The translations under genes and the position numbers were made by a program. Positions 53,550-62,951 of a stretch of 64,000 nucleotides of DNA are shown in pieces (position 1 is the stretch's first letter; every line of letters starts with the position of its first letter). The DNA comes from Brevundimonas sp. GTDB lineage: Bacteria; Pseudomonadota; Alphaproteobacteria; Caulobacterales; Caulobacteraceae. The notes beneath the pieces are model-generated. The model did not search any database, was not told the DNA's origin, and saw only the letters and a list, made by a program, of their open reading frames with translations. The stretch spans positions 1-64,000 of the forward strand of contig NZ_JAIYCP010000005.1 of NCBI RefSeq assembly GCF_027487935.1, given 5' to 3'.

Positions 53550-55046
53550 ATGTCCGAACTCAGCCTGCTGTCCGTCATCGCCCCAGCCGTCCCGGCTGCC
53601 CCGCAGGGGGCGTCAGGCTCGGGCGAGGCCATGTCCGGCTTCGGGGAGCTGCTGGCGACCTATTCGGGTGAGCCGGAGTCGGCGCCCGCGACGAAGAGCC
53701 CGGGCGAGCCGGGGACGTCGACCCAGGCGGAGACATCGACCGAAGCGGGGAAGTCGACCGAGGTGCAGGTCGATGTCGGGCTTGATGGAGCCGTTGCGGC
53801 GGGCTTCCTTCAAACACCCATGGCACCGCCGGTGCCCCTGGTTCTTCCGGCCGCAGAGGACGGATCGTCCAAAGTCGCGGTGGACGGGTCGTCCACAGCC
53901 GCCGAAGAAGGCTCGCCCAAGGCGCAGGTCATGCCGGACGGATGGGCGCAAGGATCCGGCGACGCCGCGGCCGGCGATCCGCCGGGCACGCAAGCCACAA
54001 CCCCGCTTCCGGTCGAAAAGACACTGACCGGAAAGACAGCCGCCCCCGAGGTTCAGCCCCGCGAGCAAACCACGACGCCCCTGCCCTCGGACAAACCTGT
54101 CGCCACCAAACCCCCCCGGCCTGAAGTTCAGCCCCCGTTGCGCGAGGCCCCCGTCCTGACGGCGGAGACGTCCGACACCGGGGTGACCGTGGCCGAAGCC
54201 CCGCCCGCGGCCGCGACCGCGGCCGTCGACGCCCGGGCCCGCACCGGCAATACGCCTGTGCCCCTGACCCTGCCTCCGACGGCCCCGCCCCCGCCGCTTC
54301 GTCCCTCGGCGGAACGGAACCCACGGCTGCTGGGACCCGTCGAAACCCTGGCCGCGACCGGGGACGGATCCGCACCGAAGGATCCGGCCCGACCGGTGCC
54401 CACGACCCTGCCGCCCGCCCCGGCCGCAAACATCAAGCCGGCGACTGGTCCGGCAGAATTCACCGCCGCGCCGATTCCCGGCGACATCGCCGCCGGCGGC
54501 GAGGCCGAAGGCGCCGGGTCGGAGCCCCTGCCTCCACTCGAAAGCACGGCGGCCTCCGTCCAGAACACCCCCGGCATGCGCGAGACCGGACTGTCCCAGC
54601 TGTCGCGCGCCACAGTCGAGGCGACGGCCCAGATCGCCGCCCAGATCCTGCGTCGGCTTGAAGGCCGGTCCACCCGGTTCGAAATGGCCCTGACGCCCGA
54701 CGAACTCGGCCGCGTCGACGTCAAGCTCGACATCGATTCCGAGGGTCGCCTGAATGCTCGCCTGGCGTTCGACAACCCGGCCGCCGCGACCGATCTGAAG
54801 GGCCGCGCCGACGAACTGCGGCGTCAGCTTGAGGACGCCGGTTTCCAGCTGGCCGATGACGCCTTCGAGTTTACCGGCCGGGACAGCGGCTCCAGCGCCT
54901 TTGACCGCGGTCAGGACGACAGGCGGAACGGCTCGTCGCGCGCCTTCGCGGCCGCCTCGCGTCTCAACTCTGAAATCGATGTCGCCCAGCCGCCGCGCTG
55001 GCTGGCGCTCTCCCTCTCGCCCTCGGGCGTGGACATGAAGGTCTGA
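53550..55046 (+). CDS. fliK: Flagellar hook-length control protein (FliK)
   Basis: The 498-residue protein has a long low-complexity Pro/Ala/Thr-rich N-terminal part (about 30-340). The conserved C-terminal Flg_hook domain holds RFEMALTPDELGRVDVKLDI, ARLAFDNPAAATDLKGR and LRRQLEDAGFQL. FliK is exported and measures hook length before the export switch. It is first in the operon and four bases from flgD. The low-complexity part is as expected for the ruler. Confidence 0.9.
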   Translation: MSELSLLSVIAPAVPAAPQGASGSGEAMSGFGELLATYSGEPESAPATKSPGEPGTSTQAETSTEAGKSTEVQVDVGLDGAVAAGFLQTPMAPPVPLVLPAAEDGSSKVAVDGSSTAAEEGSPKAQVMPDGWAQGSGDAAAGDPPGTQATTPLPVEKTLTGKTAAPEVQPREQTTTPLPSDKPVATKPPRPEVQPPLREAPVLTAETSDTGVTVAEAPPAAATAAVDARARTGNTPVPLTLPPTAPPPPLRPSAERNPRLLGPVETLAATGDGSAPKDPARPVPTTLPPAPAANIKPATGPAEFTAAPIPGDIAAGGEAEGAGSEPLPPLESTAASVQNTPGMRETGLSQLSRATVEATAQIAAQILRRLEGRSTRFEMALTPDELGRVDVKLDIDSEGRLNARLAFDNPAAATDLKGRADELRRQLEDAGFQLADDAFEFTGRDSGSSAFDRGQDDRRNGSSRAFAAASRLNSEIDVAQPPRWLALSLSPSGVDMKV

Positions 55047-55050
55047 TCTG

Positions 55051-55809
55051 ATGGTCGACGCCGTCAACACAACGCCCAACACCGCAGCCAGCAGGATTGG
55101 TGCGGGCTCGACCATGCTCGCCTCGAATTTCGAGACCTTCCTGACCCTGCTGACATCCCAGCTGAAAAACCAGGACCCGCTGTCGCCGGTCGATTCCAAC
55201 CAGTTCACCGCCCAGCTGACCCAGATGGCCGGCGTGGAGCAGCAGTTGCTGACCAACGATCTGCTGAAGGGAATGCTCGAGGCCCAGGGCGGCGGCAGCC
55301 TGGCCAGCGCTGCCACCAACATCGGCAAGGACGCTACCGCCGCCTGGTCGGTCACCAAATTCACCGATGGAGAGGCAACCTGGAGCTATGAGCTGGCCTC
55401 CAATGCCGCCTCGGCGACGCTGCAGGTGCTGGACGGCTCGGGCAAGGTGGTCTGGTCCGGCGATGCCCCCGAACGCACTACAGGCGTCCACGACTTTACC
55501 TGGGACGGCAAGGCCACCACCGGAAACGACGGCCAGGACGGTCAGGCCTATTCCCTGCGGATCGTGGCCAAGGACGCCGCCGGCGGGGCCATCGGCAGTC
55601 AGGTGCTGACCCGCGGCCGGATTACCGGCGTCGAGATGTACGACGGTGTGCCCTATCTGACAGTCGGCAACTCCATCCTGCCGCTCTCAGCCGTGATCGC
55701 CCTCCGGGAGGGCCGGACCACGGCAGGACCGCCGGCCGCCAATGACGACCCGGATAGCGCCATGGCCGCCATCGCATCCGCACTCAATCCCATGAAACTG
55801 TTCTCGTAA
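55051..55809 (+). CDS. flgD: Flagellar hook assembly scaffold protein (FlgD)
   Basis: The 252 residues contain the hallmark LTLLTSQLKNQDPLSPVDSN followed by FTAQLTQMAGVEQQLLTN near residues 30-70. A FlgD tudor/Fn3-like part follows with VWSGDAPERTTGVHDFTWDGK. FlgD caps the growing hook and is needed for hook subunit polymerisation. It precedes flgE by 13 bp, with a GGAG ribosome site. Confidence 0.95.
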   Translation: MVDAVNTTPNTAASRIGAGSTMLASNFETFLTLLTSQLKNQDPLSPVDSNQFTAQLTQMAGVEQQLLTNDLLKGMLEAQGGGSLASAATNIGKDATAAWSVTKFTDGEATWSYELASNAASATLQVLDGSGKVVWSGDAPERTTGVHDFTWDGKATTGNDGQDGQAYSLRIVAKDAAGGAIGSQVLTRGRITGVEMYDGVPYLTVGNSILPLSAVIALREGRTTAGPPAANDDPDSAMAAIASALNPMKLFS

Positions 55810-55822
55810 GGAGTTCCACGCC

Positions 55823-57277
55823 ATGAGCATCAACAGCGCCCTTCTGGCCGGCGTATCCGGCCTGACCGCCAACTCCGCCGCCCTCGCGGCGATCTCGCAG
55901 AACATCGCGAACGTGAACACCGTCGGCTACAAGCGCACGACGGGTGAGTTTTCGACGGTGATGAACTCCCGGACGCAAGGCTCGGGCTATTCCGCCGGCG
56001 GCGTGATGGCCACAGCGCGCCACTTCACCAGCCAGGACGGCCGGCTGCAGCGCACGACCTCAAACACTGACCTGGGTATCGCCGGACAGGGCTTTTTTGT
56101 GGTCACCGAGCGGGCCGAGAACCTGCAGGTCACCGACACCCGCATGTTCACCCGCGCCGGTGCCTTCAGCCTTGATAACCTGGGCTACCTCAGGAACACG
56201 GCCGGGCTTTACCTCCAGGGCTGGCCCGTCGACTCGGACGGCAATACCGCCCCGGACCCGTCCGACCTGAACCGCCTGCGCACCGTCAACGTGGGGTCCG
56301 TCGGCGGCACGGCGGAAGCGACGACCCGCATCCAGCTGAACGCCAACCTCCGGTCCAGTCAGCCGCTCGCGGCCGAGGCCATCGACGCGGCCCTGGCTCC
56401 TCCCGGTCCCAATGCCTACAACCCCACGACCAACTCGATGGCCATGTGGGACCCCCAGACCAACGCGGGCGTCAAGCCTGACTTCGAACTGACGATCCCC
56501 TTGTCGGATTCCAAGGGCGGGCAGCGGACCGTGGCGCTTTCCTTCCTGAAGAGCACCGTACCCAACCAGTGGTTCGCAGAGATCCGGGCCATCCCCGCTT
56601 CGGATGTCGTCACCGGAGCTGGGCTTACCAATGGCCAGCTGAGGAGCGGCCTGGTCGCCTTTACCCAGGACGGCCGCCTTGATGTGGCCGCCATGGCCGG
56701 TCTCGGAGCCAGCGCCCTGTTCCCGGACGTGGCCGCTGCGACGCTGAGCTTCGCGGCCTCGAACTCGGGCGCGCCGGGCGCCGGCGTCGTGGCCTGGGCT
56801 CCCAACCTCGGTATCGACGCCCAGGATGTGACCTTCGATCTGACCGCGGCAACGGGTGGCCTGACGCAGTACGACAGCGGGTCTGTGGTGCAGGCCGTCC
56901 TGACCAACGGCACCGCCTTCGGTAATCTGTCCGAGATCAAGATCGACGAGACCGGCTTCGTGACCGCCGTCTTCGATAACGGCGTCACCCGGAAGATCGC
57001 CCAGATCGCCCTGGCCACCTTCCCCAGCCCTGACAACCTGAGCCAGACCTCGGGTAACGCCTACAACGTCAGCCAGGGGTCCGGCACCTTCAACCTGAAG
57101 GTGGCGGGGACCGGGGGGGCCGGCAAGATCGGCGCTTCGCAACTTGAGTCTTCCACGGTCGACCTGTCCGCAGAGTTCACCGGACTGATTACCACCCAGC
57201 GCGCCTATTCAGCGTCGTCCAAGATTATCACCACTGCAGACGAAATGCTGTCTGAGCTTATCAGCATCAAACGCTGA
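55823..57277 (+). CDS. flgE: Flagellar hook protein (FlgE)
   Basis: The 484-residue protein starts with the rod/hook motif ALAAISQNIANVNTVGYKR and ends with EFTGLITTQRAYSASSKIITTADEMLSEL, the paired helices of hook proteins; the FLGE D2-type region lies between. It polymerises into the hook. It is the third gene of the fliK operon and is followed by sciP after 163 bp. No strong terminator was seen directly after it (a small GGCT-TTTT-AGCC hairpin lies near 57347). Confidence 0.95.
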   Translation: MSINSALLAGVSGLTANSAALAAISQNIANVNTVGYKRTTGEFSTVMNSRTQGSGYSAGGVMATARHFTSQDGRLQRTTSNTDLGIAGQGFFVVTERAENLQVTDTRMFTRAGAFSLDNLGYLRNTAGLYLQGWPVDSDGNTAPDPSDLNRLRTVNVGSVGGTAEATTRIQLNANLRSSQPLAAEAIDAALAPPGPNAYNPTTNSMAMWDPQTNAGVKPDFELTIPLSDSKGGQRTVALSFLKSTVPNQWFAEIRAIPASDVVTGAGLTNGQLRSGLVAFTQDGRLDVAAMAGLGASALFPDVAAATLSFAASNSGAPGAGVVAWAPNLGIDAQDVTFDLTAATGGLTQYDSGSVVQAVLTNGTAFGNLSEIKIDETGFVTAVFDNGVTRKIAQIALATFPSPDNLSQTSGNAYNVSQGSGTFNLKVAGTGGAGKIGASQLESSTVDLSAEFTGLITTQRAYSASSKIITTADEMLSELISIKR

Positions 57278-57371
57278 TAACCAAGTAACAGAGCGTAAAC
57301 CTCAATGAATCTTTCGTTGAATATTGAGCGGGTGGACGGAGGGCTTTTTAGCCTTTCCTTCACCACGACGC

Positions 57372-57386
57372 TTAAACGGCCCTTAG
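57372..57386 (+). promoter_or_regulatory. CtrA-like box TTAA-N7-TTAG upstream of sciP
   Basis: TTAA at 57372-57375 and TTAG at 57383-57386 are seven bases apart, one mismatch from the CtrA consensus TTAA-N7-TTAA. The box is 54 bp before the sciP start. In Caulobacter sciP is activated by CtrA and in turn inhibits CtrA, so a site here is expected. Confidence 0.55.
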
Positions 57387-57440
57387 CCGCCGACCCCTAT
57401 GGTTCGATCATAGTAGTGGTGGTCAATGAGGCATAAGCCC

Positions 57441-57728
57441 ATGTTGCAAGAGCGACGCCTGAATAATCAGGGCGAACAATACGTGGTCGGGCCGACGGGG
57501 ATTCCCCTGACGCTTCACGACCTGCCTCCGGCCAATACCGACCGTTGGGTTATCCGCCGCAAGGCGGAAGTCGTGGCCGCCGTGCGTGGCGGGCTGATCA
57601 GTCTGGAAGACGCGCTCGCGCGCTACCGTCTGACTGCCGAGGAGTTTCTGGCCTGGCAGAAGGCGATCGACAAATGGGGCATGCAGGGCCTGCGCACGAC
57701 GCGGATCCAGCACTACGGCCGCCCCTAG
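57441..57728 (+). CDS. sciP: CtrA inhibitor SciP (DUF1153)
   Basis: ATG 57441 has GAGG nine bases upstream and gives 95 residues starting [15 protein letters not shown]; an ATG at 57426 would add five residues. The conserved helix-turn-helix region has [40 protein letters not shown] and LRTTRIQHY. In Caulobacter crescentus SciP binds CtrA and represses CtrA-dependent genes in G1/late cycle. The flgE-sciP order matches that organism. Confidence 0.92.
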   Translation: MLQERRLNNQGEQYVVGPTGIPLTLHDLPPANTDRWVIRRKAEVVAAVRGGLISLEDALARYRLTAEEFLAWQKAIDKWGMQGLRTTRIQHYGRP

Positions 57729-57749
57729 GGCGACCGCTCCGACGAGATC

Positions 57750-57782
57750 ACGGCCGCTCCCGGTGACGGGGGCGGCCGTTTT
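57750..57782 (+). terminator. Rho-independent terminator after sciP
   Basis: A 13-bp GC-rich stem (57750-57762 with 57767-57779, one G-T pair) closes a GTGA loop and is followed by TTTTCG. It lies 22 bp after the sciP stop and about 50 bp before mnmA. Confidence 0.85.
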
Positions 57783-57834
57783 CGTTTGCGGACCGGCCTC
57801 GAATTCGCGCCGCTTTCGCACTACATGGCGCGCC

Positions 57835-59046
57835 ATGACCCTCTCTGAGGACATCTGCCCGGTTCCGACCATCGCTCCCATGTCGTCTCAGGCCGACATG
57901 GATGCGGCGATCGCGTCCGCGCGCGCGGCTGTCGGCCTGCCGGTCGGATCGCGTGTGGTCGCGGCCATGTCGGGCGGGGTGGACTCCACCGTGGTCGCCG
58001 CCCTGCTGCACAAGGCGGGCTATGAAGTGGTCGGTGTGACCCTGCAGCTCTATGACCACGGCGCGGCACTGAAGAAAAAGGGTGCCTGCTGCGCCGGTCA
58101 GGACATCCATGACGCCCGGCTGGCGGCCGAGATGCTGGGTATCCCCCATTACGTCCTCGACTACGAGAGCCGGTTCCGCGACGCCGTCATCGACCAGTTC
58201 GCCGACGCCTATCTGGCCGGCCAGACGCCGGTGCCCTGCATCCGCTGCAACCAGACGGTCAAATTCCGCGATCTGCTGGACGTCGCCCGTGATCTGGGGG
58301 CCGAGGCCATGGCTACGGGCCACTACGTGCGCCGTTCGGTCGTCGACGGCCGCGCCCAGATGCGCAAGGCGGTCGATCATTCGCGGGACCAGTCCTATTT
58401 CCTGTTCGCCACCACGGCGCAGCAACTCGACTATCTGCGCTTCCCGCTGGCCGATCTGGAGAAGCCGCAGGTGCGGGGCGTGGCCGCGAGCCTGGGCCTG
58501 CGCATCGCCGCCAAGCCGGACAGCCAGGACATCTGTTTCGTGCCCAACGGCGACTATCGCACCCTGATCGACAAGCTGCGGCCCCAGGGGCGCGAGGCCG
58601 GCGAGATCGTGCACATGGACGGCCGGGTGCTGGGTGGCCATGCAGGCATCACCGACTACACCATCGGCCAGCGCCGGGGTCTGAACGTCGCCGTGGGCGA
58701 ACCCCTGTTCGTGACCCGGCTGGACCCGGTGAAGCGCCATGTGATCGTCGGCCCGCGCGAAGCCCTGCGGACCGCCGCCCTGACGCTGGACGAGACCAAC
58801 TGGCTCGGCGACGAGGCCTCGATCGAGGCGGCGGCGGAGGCCGGGGCGCCGGTGCTGGCCCGCGTGCGCTCGACCCGTCCGCCCTCTCCGGCCCGGCTGT
58901 CATGGGTCGACGGCACCGTCGGCGTGACCTTCGCCACCGGCGAGGAAGGCGTGGCCCCCGGCCAGGCCTGTGCCCTCTATGACCCGGCCGATCCGGACCG
59001 GCTACTGGGTGGCGGATTCATCAGGACAACCACCGCCGTCGCCTGA
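57835..59046 (+). CDS. mnmA: tRNA-specific 2-thiouridylase (MnmA)
   Basis: Start 57835 gives 403 residues. PP-loop SGGVDST at 46-52, the conserved Cys in [26 protein letters not shown] with the second catalytic Cys, and [21 protein letters not shown] are all present. It thiolates U34 of Lys, Glu and Gln tRNAs using persulfide sulfur and ATP. It follows the sciP terminator and converges with the thioesterase gene 20 bp downstream. The ribosome site is weak. Confidence 0.95.
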   Translation: MTLSEDICPVPTIAPMSSQADMDAAIASARAAVGLPVGSRVVAAMSGGVDSTVVAALLHKAGYEVVGVTLQLYDHGAALKKKGACCAGQDIHDARLAAEMLGIPHYVLDYESRFRDAVIDQFADAYLAGQTPVPCIRCNQTVKFRDLLDVARDLGAEAMATGHYVRRSVVDGRAQMRKAVDHSRDQSYFLFATTAQQLDYLRFPLADLEKPQVRGVAASLGLRIAAKPDSQDICFVPNGDYRTLIDKLRPQGREAGEIVHMDGRVLGGHAGITDYTIGQRRGLNVAVGEPLFVTRLDPVKRHVIVGPREALRTAALTLDETNWLGDEASIEAAAEAGAPVLARVRSTRPPSPARLSWVDGTVGVTFATGEEGVAPGQACALYDPADPDRLLGGGFIRTTTAVA

Positions 59047-59066
59047 CGGCGTCCTGGCCTGCAAGG

Positions 59067-59906
59067 TCAGCCGCGGGTCGGCATCAGCTTCCGGCGCTGG
59101 CGCACCAGGGCCAGGGGCCGACCGTCGGGTGCATGGGCGACGCCATCCTCCACAGCCCAGCCACCGCCGACGTCGCGGCTGGTGAAGTGGAAATAGGCCC
59201 ACCCCTCCGGCGAGGTCTCCGGTGTCATTGCGGTGAGCAGATCGGCTCGAAGGTCGACGCTGGCCGCGACATTCGGCGGGGCCGGAAAGGCCGTGAAATA
59301 CGTCGGATACAGGCCGTCCAGCAGGAACAGCAGACGGGCCTCGTCCAGCGGGGCGGCGTCGATGGTCCGCATCCAGCAGCCGAGTTCGGGCGACCGGCCG
59401 GCGTTCTCGCCGAACAGCCTTGGACCGTCGACGAAGCGATGGTCGATATGCCGGGTAAACCAGGGGCCGAACAGCGGATCCAGCGGGGTCGGGTCGAGAT
59501 CCCCGACCGGTATCGGCGAAGCCGTCAGTGGTGTCAGCACCGGTCCCGGCACGTCGCGCCCCCAGGTTCCGAGCGCCTGGATGGCGGGTCGGTCGATCTG
59601 TCCGCCCGTGACCGAGGCATAGGCGACATTGCGCCCTCCCCGGTCCATGGTGGGTGTGAAGACCGCGTCTTCAAACCGGGCCGCGGCCAGATACTGGACG
59701 GTCAGGGACTGCAGGGGTGTCTCGATGCCCAGCCCCTGCCGCATGGCGCCGGCTGCGAGTGCCGCCATCAGGCCGCCGAACGGCGCGCCGCGCTCCTGCG
59801 GGACCGATTGCGGGGCGTTGGAAAAGCCGCTCGTCAGTCGGGCGGTCAGGCCGCCTTCGCCATCGTCGGTCAGGGCCAGGGCTTCGGCGAGGGTCTGCTC
59901 GGTCAT
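59067..59906 (-). CDS. Acyl-CoA thioesterase family protein (TesB-like double hotdog)
   Basis: The 279 residues look like two hotdog units: the first with SVPQERGAPFGGLMAALAAGAM and LTVQYLAAARFEDAVF, the second with APLDEARLLFLLDGLYPTYF and WAYFHFTSRDVGGGWAVEDGVAHAPDGRPLALVRQ. This is the layout of TesB/4HBT_3 family thioesterases. It should hydrolyse acyl-CoA in the cytoplasm. It is divergent from the HxlR gene; a GC hairpin (CGGGCG...CGCCCG, 59933-59960) lies in its leader. Confidence 0.85.
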   Translation of the reverse strand: MTEQTLAEALALTDDGEGGLTARLTSGFSNAPQSVPQERGAPFGGLMAALAAGAMRQGLGIETPLQSLTVQYLAAARFEDAVFTPTMDRGGRNVAYASVTGGQIDRPAIQALGTWGRDVPGPVLTPLTASPIPVGDLDPTPLDPLFGPWFTRHIDHRFVDGPRLFGENAGRSPELGCWMRTIDAAPLDEARLLFLLDGLYPTYFTAFPAPPNVAASVDLRADLLTAMTPETSPEGWAYFHFTSRDVGGGWAVEDGVAHAPDGRPLALVRQRRKLMPTRG

Positions 59907-60028
59907 GCGGTCTTGCTAGCGTGCGGGAAAGGCGGGCGGAAGCGGGGAAACCCCCGCCCGAAGTCGAGGGATCCGGAAACGCCGCAGCGTGTCCGTAGCC
60001 AAACAAGACTGACCCAGTCCGTTCAGAT

Positions 60029-60043
60029 TGGCAACCCTCTTGC
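60029..60043 (+). promoter_or_regulatory. Sigma-54-like site / GCAA-N5-TTGC inverted repeat before HxlR gene
   Basis: TGGCAACCCTCTTGC fits TGGC-N7-TTGC and predicts a start near 60055, 20 bp before the HxlR ATG. The same bases contain GCAA-CCCTC-TTGC, an inverted repeat that could instead be an operator for the HxlR protein. The two readings cannot be separated by eye. Confidence 0.4.
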
Positions 60044-60074
60044 AAAACGGCTGACGCAAGGTCACTTTCGCAGG

Positions 60075-60578
60075 ATGGGACGCACCGCAGATTACTCACG
60101 ACAGAGCTGTTCGATCGCCGCCACGCTCGAGGTCATCGGCGACCCCTGGACCCTGCTGGTCATCCGCGACGCCTTCAACGGCGTCAGTCGCTTCGAACAG
60201 TGGCAGGAGCGGCTGGGCGTCGCCCGCAATGTGCTGGCGGCCAGGCTGAAGAGCCTGGTTCAGCATGGTGTGCTGGAGCCCCGGCTCTATTCCGAACGCC
60301 CTCCCCGCAACGAGTATGTCCTGACCGCCAAGGGCAAGGACCTTTACGGCGTCCTGGTCACCCTGCACGGCTGGGGGGCCAAACATGTCTATGGCAATGC
60401 CGATTCCGGCGTCTCCATGATCCACAGGGATTGCGGTCACGACCTGGCTCCGCGCATCGCCTGCGGCCACTGCAACGAGATCGTCAAACCGCGCGACATC
60501 CTGCTGACCACGGCCGAGAACCGCCCGACCGTCGGCGAGATGATGCCCCGGGAACGGGCCGGCGAAGAGGCCGCCTGA
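60075..60578 (+). CDS. HxlR-family winged-helix regulator with C-terminal Cys pairs
   Basis: ATG 60075 gives 167 residues. The HxlR wing has CSIAATLEVIGDPWTLLVIRDAFNG, RFEQWQERLGVARNVLAARLKSLVQHGVLE and RPPRNEYVLTAKGKDLYGVL. After the winged helix comes a tail with CGHDLAP and CGHCNEIV, a C-x2-C style pair plus CGH that may bind a metal or sense redox. It lies 70 bp before the thiolase gene and may regulate it and the divergent thioesterase. Confidence 0.85.
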   Translation: MGRTADYSRQSCSIAATLEVIGDPWTLLVIRDAFNGVSRFEQWQERLGVARNVLAARLKSLVQHGVLEPRLYSERPPRNEYVLTAKGKDLYGVLVTLHGWGAKHVYGNADSGVSMIHRDCGHDLAPRIACGHCNEIVKPRDILLTTAENRPTVGEMMPRERAGEEAA

Positions 60579-60648
60579 GCCCCCTTGCCTTTCCCCACGC
60601 CCCGGCCCATCCAGCCGCGCAATTCCTCCTGCCAAGGGTAGCCCTTCC

Positions 60649-61830
60649 ATGTCCGATCCCGTCGTCATCGTCTCCTTCGCCCGCACGCCCATGGGCGGCT
60701 TCCAGGGAGCCCTGTCCGGCGTCAAGGCGACCGAGCTGGGCGCGACCGCTGTCCGGGCTGCGGTCGAGCGGGCCGGCGTTGATCCGGCCAGGGTCGAGCA
60801 GATCTACATGGGCTGCGTCCTGCCTGCCGGTCTCGGTCAGGCCCCCGCCCGTCAGGCCGCCATCGGCGCGGGTCTCGGCCAGCATGTCGAGGCGACCACC
60901 GTCAACAAGATGTGCGGCTCAGGCCTGCAGGCGGTGATGATGGCCTCCGACAGCATCCTGGCCGGCAGCGCCGACGTCATCGTGGCGGGCGGCATGGAGT
61001 CCATGACCGGCGCCCCCTATCTGATGACCAAACACCGTGGCGGGGCCCGGATCGGCCACGACGCCATCCTCGACAGCATGTATCTGGACGGGCTGGAGGA
61101 CGCCTATACGCCCGGCAAGCTGATGGGAGCCTTCGCCGAAGACTCGGCCCGCACCTATCAGTTCACCCGCGAGGCCCAGGACGAATACGCGCTTGAGAGC
61201 CTGAGCCGGGCGCTGGAGGCCATCGCCTCGGGGGCCTTCAAGGCCGAGATTACACCGGTCGAGGTCACGGGCCGCAAGGGCGTCGTGACGATCACCGAGG
61301 ACGAACAGCCCGGCAAGGCCATGCCGGAGAAGATCCCGACGCTGAAGCCCGCCTTCTCGAAGGACGGCACCATCACCGCCGCCAACGCCAGCTCGATCTC
61401 CGACGGCGCGGCCGCCCTGGTGATGACCCGCGAGAGCGTGGCCAAGGCCATGGGCCTGCCGATCGTCGCCCGCATCGTCAGCCATGCCGCCCACGCCCAT
61501 GAGCCGGGCCTATTCACCACCGCCCCCGTCCCAGCGATGCAGAAGGCCCTGAAAAAGGCCGGCTGGACGGTCGATGACGTCGACCTGTGGGAAATCAACG
61601 AAGCCTTCGCCGTGGTCGCCATGATCGCCATGCGCGACCTCGGCATCGACCGGGCGAAGCTGAACGTCAACGGCGGTGCCACAGCCCTCGGCCATCCCAT
61701 CGGTGCCTCGGGTGCCCGCGTCCTGACCACCCTGCTGGCGGCGCTCCAGGCGCGCGGCGGCAGCAAGGGCGTGGCCAGCCTGTGCATCGGCGGCGGCGAG
61801 GCCGTGGCCTTGGCCGTCGAGCTGGTCTGA
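60649..61830 (+). CDS. Acetyl-CoA C-acetyltransferase (thiolase)
   Basis: The 393-residue thiolase has nucleophile Cys89 in NKMCGSGLQAVMMAS, the active-site His in GGATALGHPIGASGAR and the second Cys in SLCIGGGEAVAL. It claisen-condenses or cleaves acetoacetyl-CoA/3-oxoacyl-CoA. With scoAB elsewhere in the window it could complete acetoacetate use, although the two loci are 15 kb apart. The AGGG-type ribosome site is 13 bp upstream. Confidence 0.93.
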   Translation: MSDPVVIVSFARTPMGGFQGALSGVKATELGATAVRAAVERAGVDPARVEQIYMGCVLPAGLGQAPARQAAIGAGLGQHVEATTVNKMCGSGLQAVMMASDSILAGSADVIVAGGMESMTGAPYLMTKHRGGARIGHDAILDSMYLDGLEDAYTPGKLMGAFAEDSARTYQFTREAQDEYALESLSRALEAIASGAFKAEITPVEVTGRKGVVTITEDEQPGKAMPEKIPTLKPAFSKDGTITAANASSISDGAAALVMTRESVAKAMGLPIVARIVSHAAHAHEPGLFTTAPVPAMQKALKKAGWTVDDVDLWEINEAFAVVAMIAMRDLGIDRAKLNVNGGATALGHPIGASGARVLTTLLAALQARGGSKGVASLCIGGGEAVALAVELV

Positions 61831-61892
61831 CGCCTGTTCGCCTTGGCGACCGGCGATTGAGGGCCTAGCTTCGGCGTCAGGAGCGCCGCCCG

Positions 61893-62879
61893 ATGACCCT
61901 GAACCGTCGAACCGCCCTGGGGCTCGCCGCCCTGGCCGCGACAGCCCGACCCGCCGCCGCGCGGACACAGGTGTCGCCGCAGATCGCGCCGCCTGATCCG
62001 ACCGAGGTCATCCGGCTGTGGCCCGGGGCCGCCCCCGGTGGCGAGCGGGTCACGGTGACGCCTGAGGTCACCGAACGGTCGACCGATCCGGCCTTTCACG
62101 ACCGTTTCGCCCGCTACACCACCGACCCCATCCTGACCGTGTTGCGACCCGATCGGCCGAACGGGGCGTCGCTGCTGCTGATCCCCGGCGGCGGCTACAG
62201 ATGGGCCGTGGTCGACAAGGAGGGGCTGGACTGCGCCCGGGTGTTCGCCGCAGCCGGGGTGACCTGTTTCGTGCTGCGCTATCGCCTGCCCGGCGACGGC
62301 TGGTCCGCGGGGCCGGATGCGCCGCTGCAGGACGCCCAGCGCGCCCTGCGGCTGATCCGGGCACAGGCGGTCACCCAGGGTCTGGACCCCACGCGGGTGG
62401 CCGTCCTCGGGGCTTCAGCCGGCGGCCATCTGGCCGGGATGCTGACGGCGCGCGCAGACGTCACCTATGCCGCCGTGGACGAGGCCGATGCCGGGTCGCA
62501 CCGACCCGATCTGTCCATACTGCTCTATCCCGTGGCGACCATGGCCGACCCCCATGTCCATGCGGGTTCGCGGCGTGAGCTGCTGGGCGAGACCCCGACG
62601 CCGGAGGCGATCACGCGCTATTCGCTGGAGCGGATGGACTGGACCGACTGTTCGCCGACCTTCCTGCTGCACGCCATGGACGACGCATCCGTGCCCGTCG
62701 CGAACAGCCTGCAACTGATCGCGGCCCTGCGCGCCGCCGCCGTTCCTTGCGAGGCGCACCTGTTCGAGGCGGGCGGCCACGGGTTCGGCATCCGTCTCAT
62801 CGCAGGCAAACCCGCAGCCGTCTGGCCGCAACTGGCCCTCGCATGGGCCGGGCGTCACGGCTGGGCTGCGCCGACCTGA
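61893..62879 (+). CDS. Exported alpha/beta hydrolase (esterase, BD-FAE/acetylxylan-esterase-like)
   Basis: The 328 residues open with a twin-arginine-like signal (TLNRRTALGLAALAA) and continue with an alpha/beta hydrolase domain: LLIPGGGYRWAVV oxyanion-hole loop, VLGASAGGHLAGML (nucleophile Ser), Asp in AMDDASVPV and His in GGHGFGIR. It would remove acetyl or other short acyl groups from sugars or esters in the periplasm. A stem-loop with TTTT follows at 62898-62930. Confidence 0.85.
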   Translation: MTLNRRTALGLAALAATARPAAARTQVSPQIAPPDPTEVIRLWPGAAPGGERVTVTPEVTERSTDPAFHDRFARYTTDPILTVLRPDRPNGASLLLIPGGGYRWAVVDKEGLDCARVFAAAGVTCFVLRYRLPGDGWSAGPDAPLQDAQRALRLIRAQAVTQGLDPTRVAVLGASAGGHLAGMLTARADVTYAAVDEADAGSHRPDLSILLYPVATMADPHVHAGSRRELLGETPTPEAITRYSLERMDWTDCSPTFLLHAMDDASVPVANSLQLIAALRAAAVPCEAHLFEAGGHGFGIRLIAGKPAAVWPQLALAWAGRHGWAAPT

Positions 62880-62897
62880 TCTTACCCCTTGCCCCGC

Positions 62898-62930
62898 CGC
62901 CCGCGCCGACTAAGGTCCGGGCGGGTTTTC
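62898..62930 (+). terminator. Possible rho-independent terminator after the esterase gene
   Basis: CCGCCCG (62898-62904) pairs with CGGGCGG (62919-62925) across a 14-nt loop, followed by G and TTTT at 62927-62930. It is 18 bp after the stop codon. The loop is long, so efficiency is uncertain. Confidence 0.45.
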
Positions 62931-62951
62931 AGGTAACGGACGGTGTTTCGA

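Noticed and set aside
57346-57360. GGCT-TTTT-AGCC hairpin as a flgE terminator
   Set aside because: The stem is only four strong pairs and the T residues are in the loop, not after the stem.
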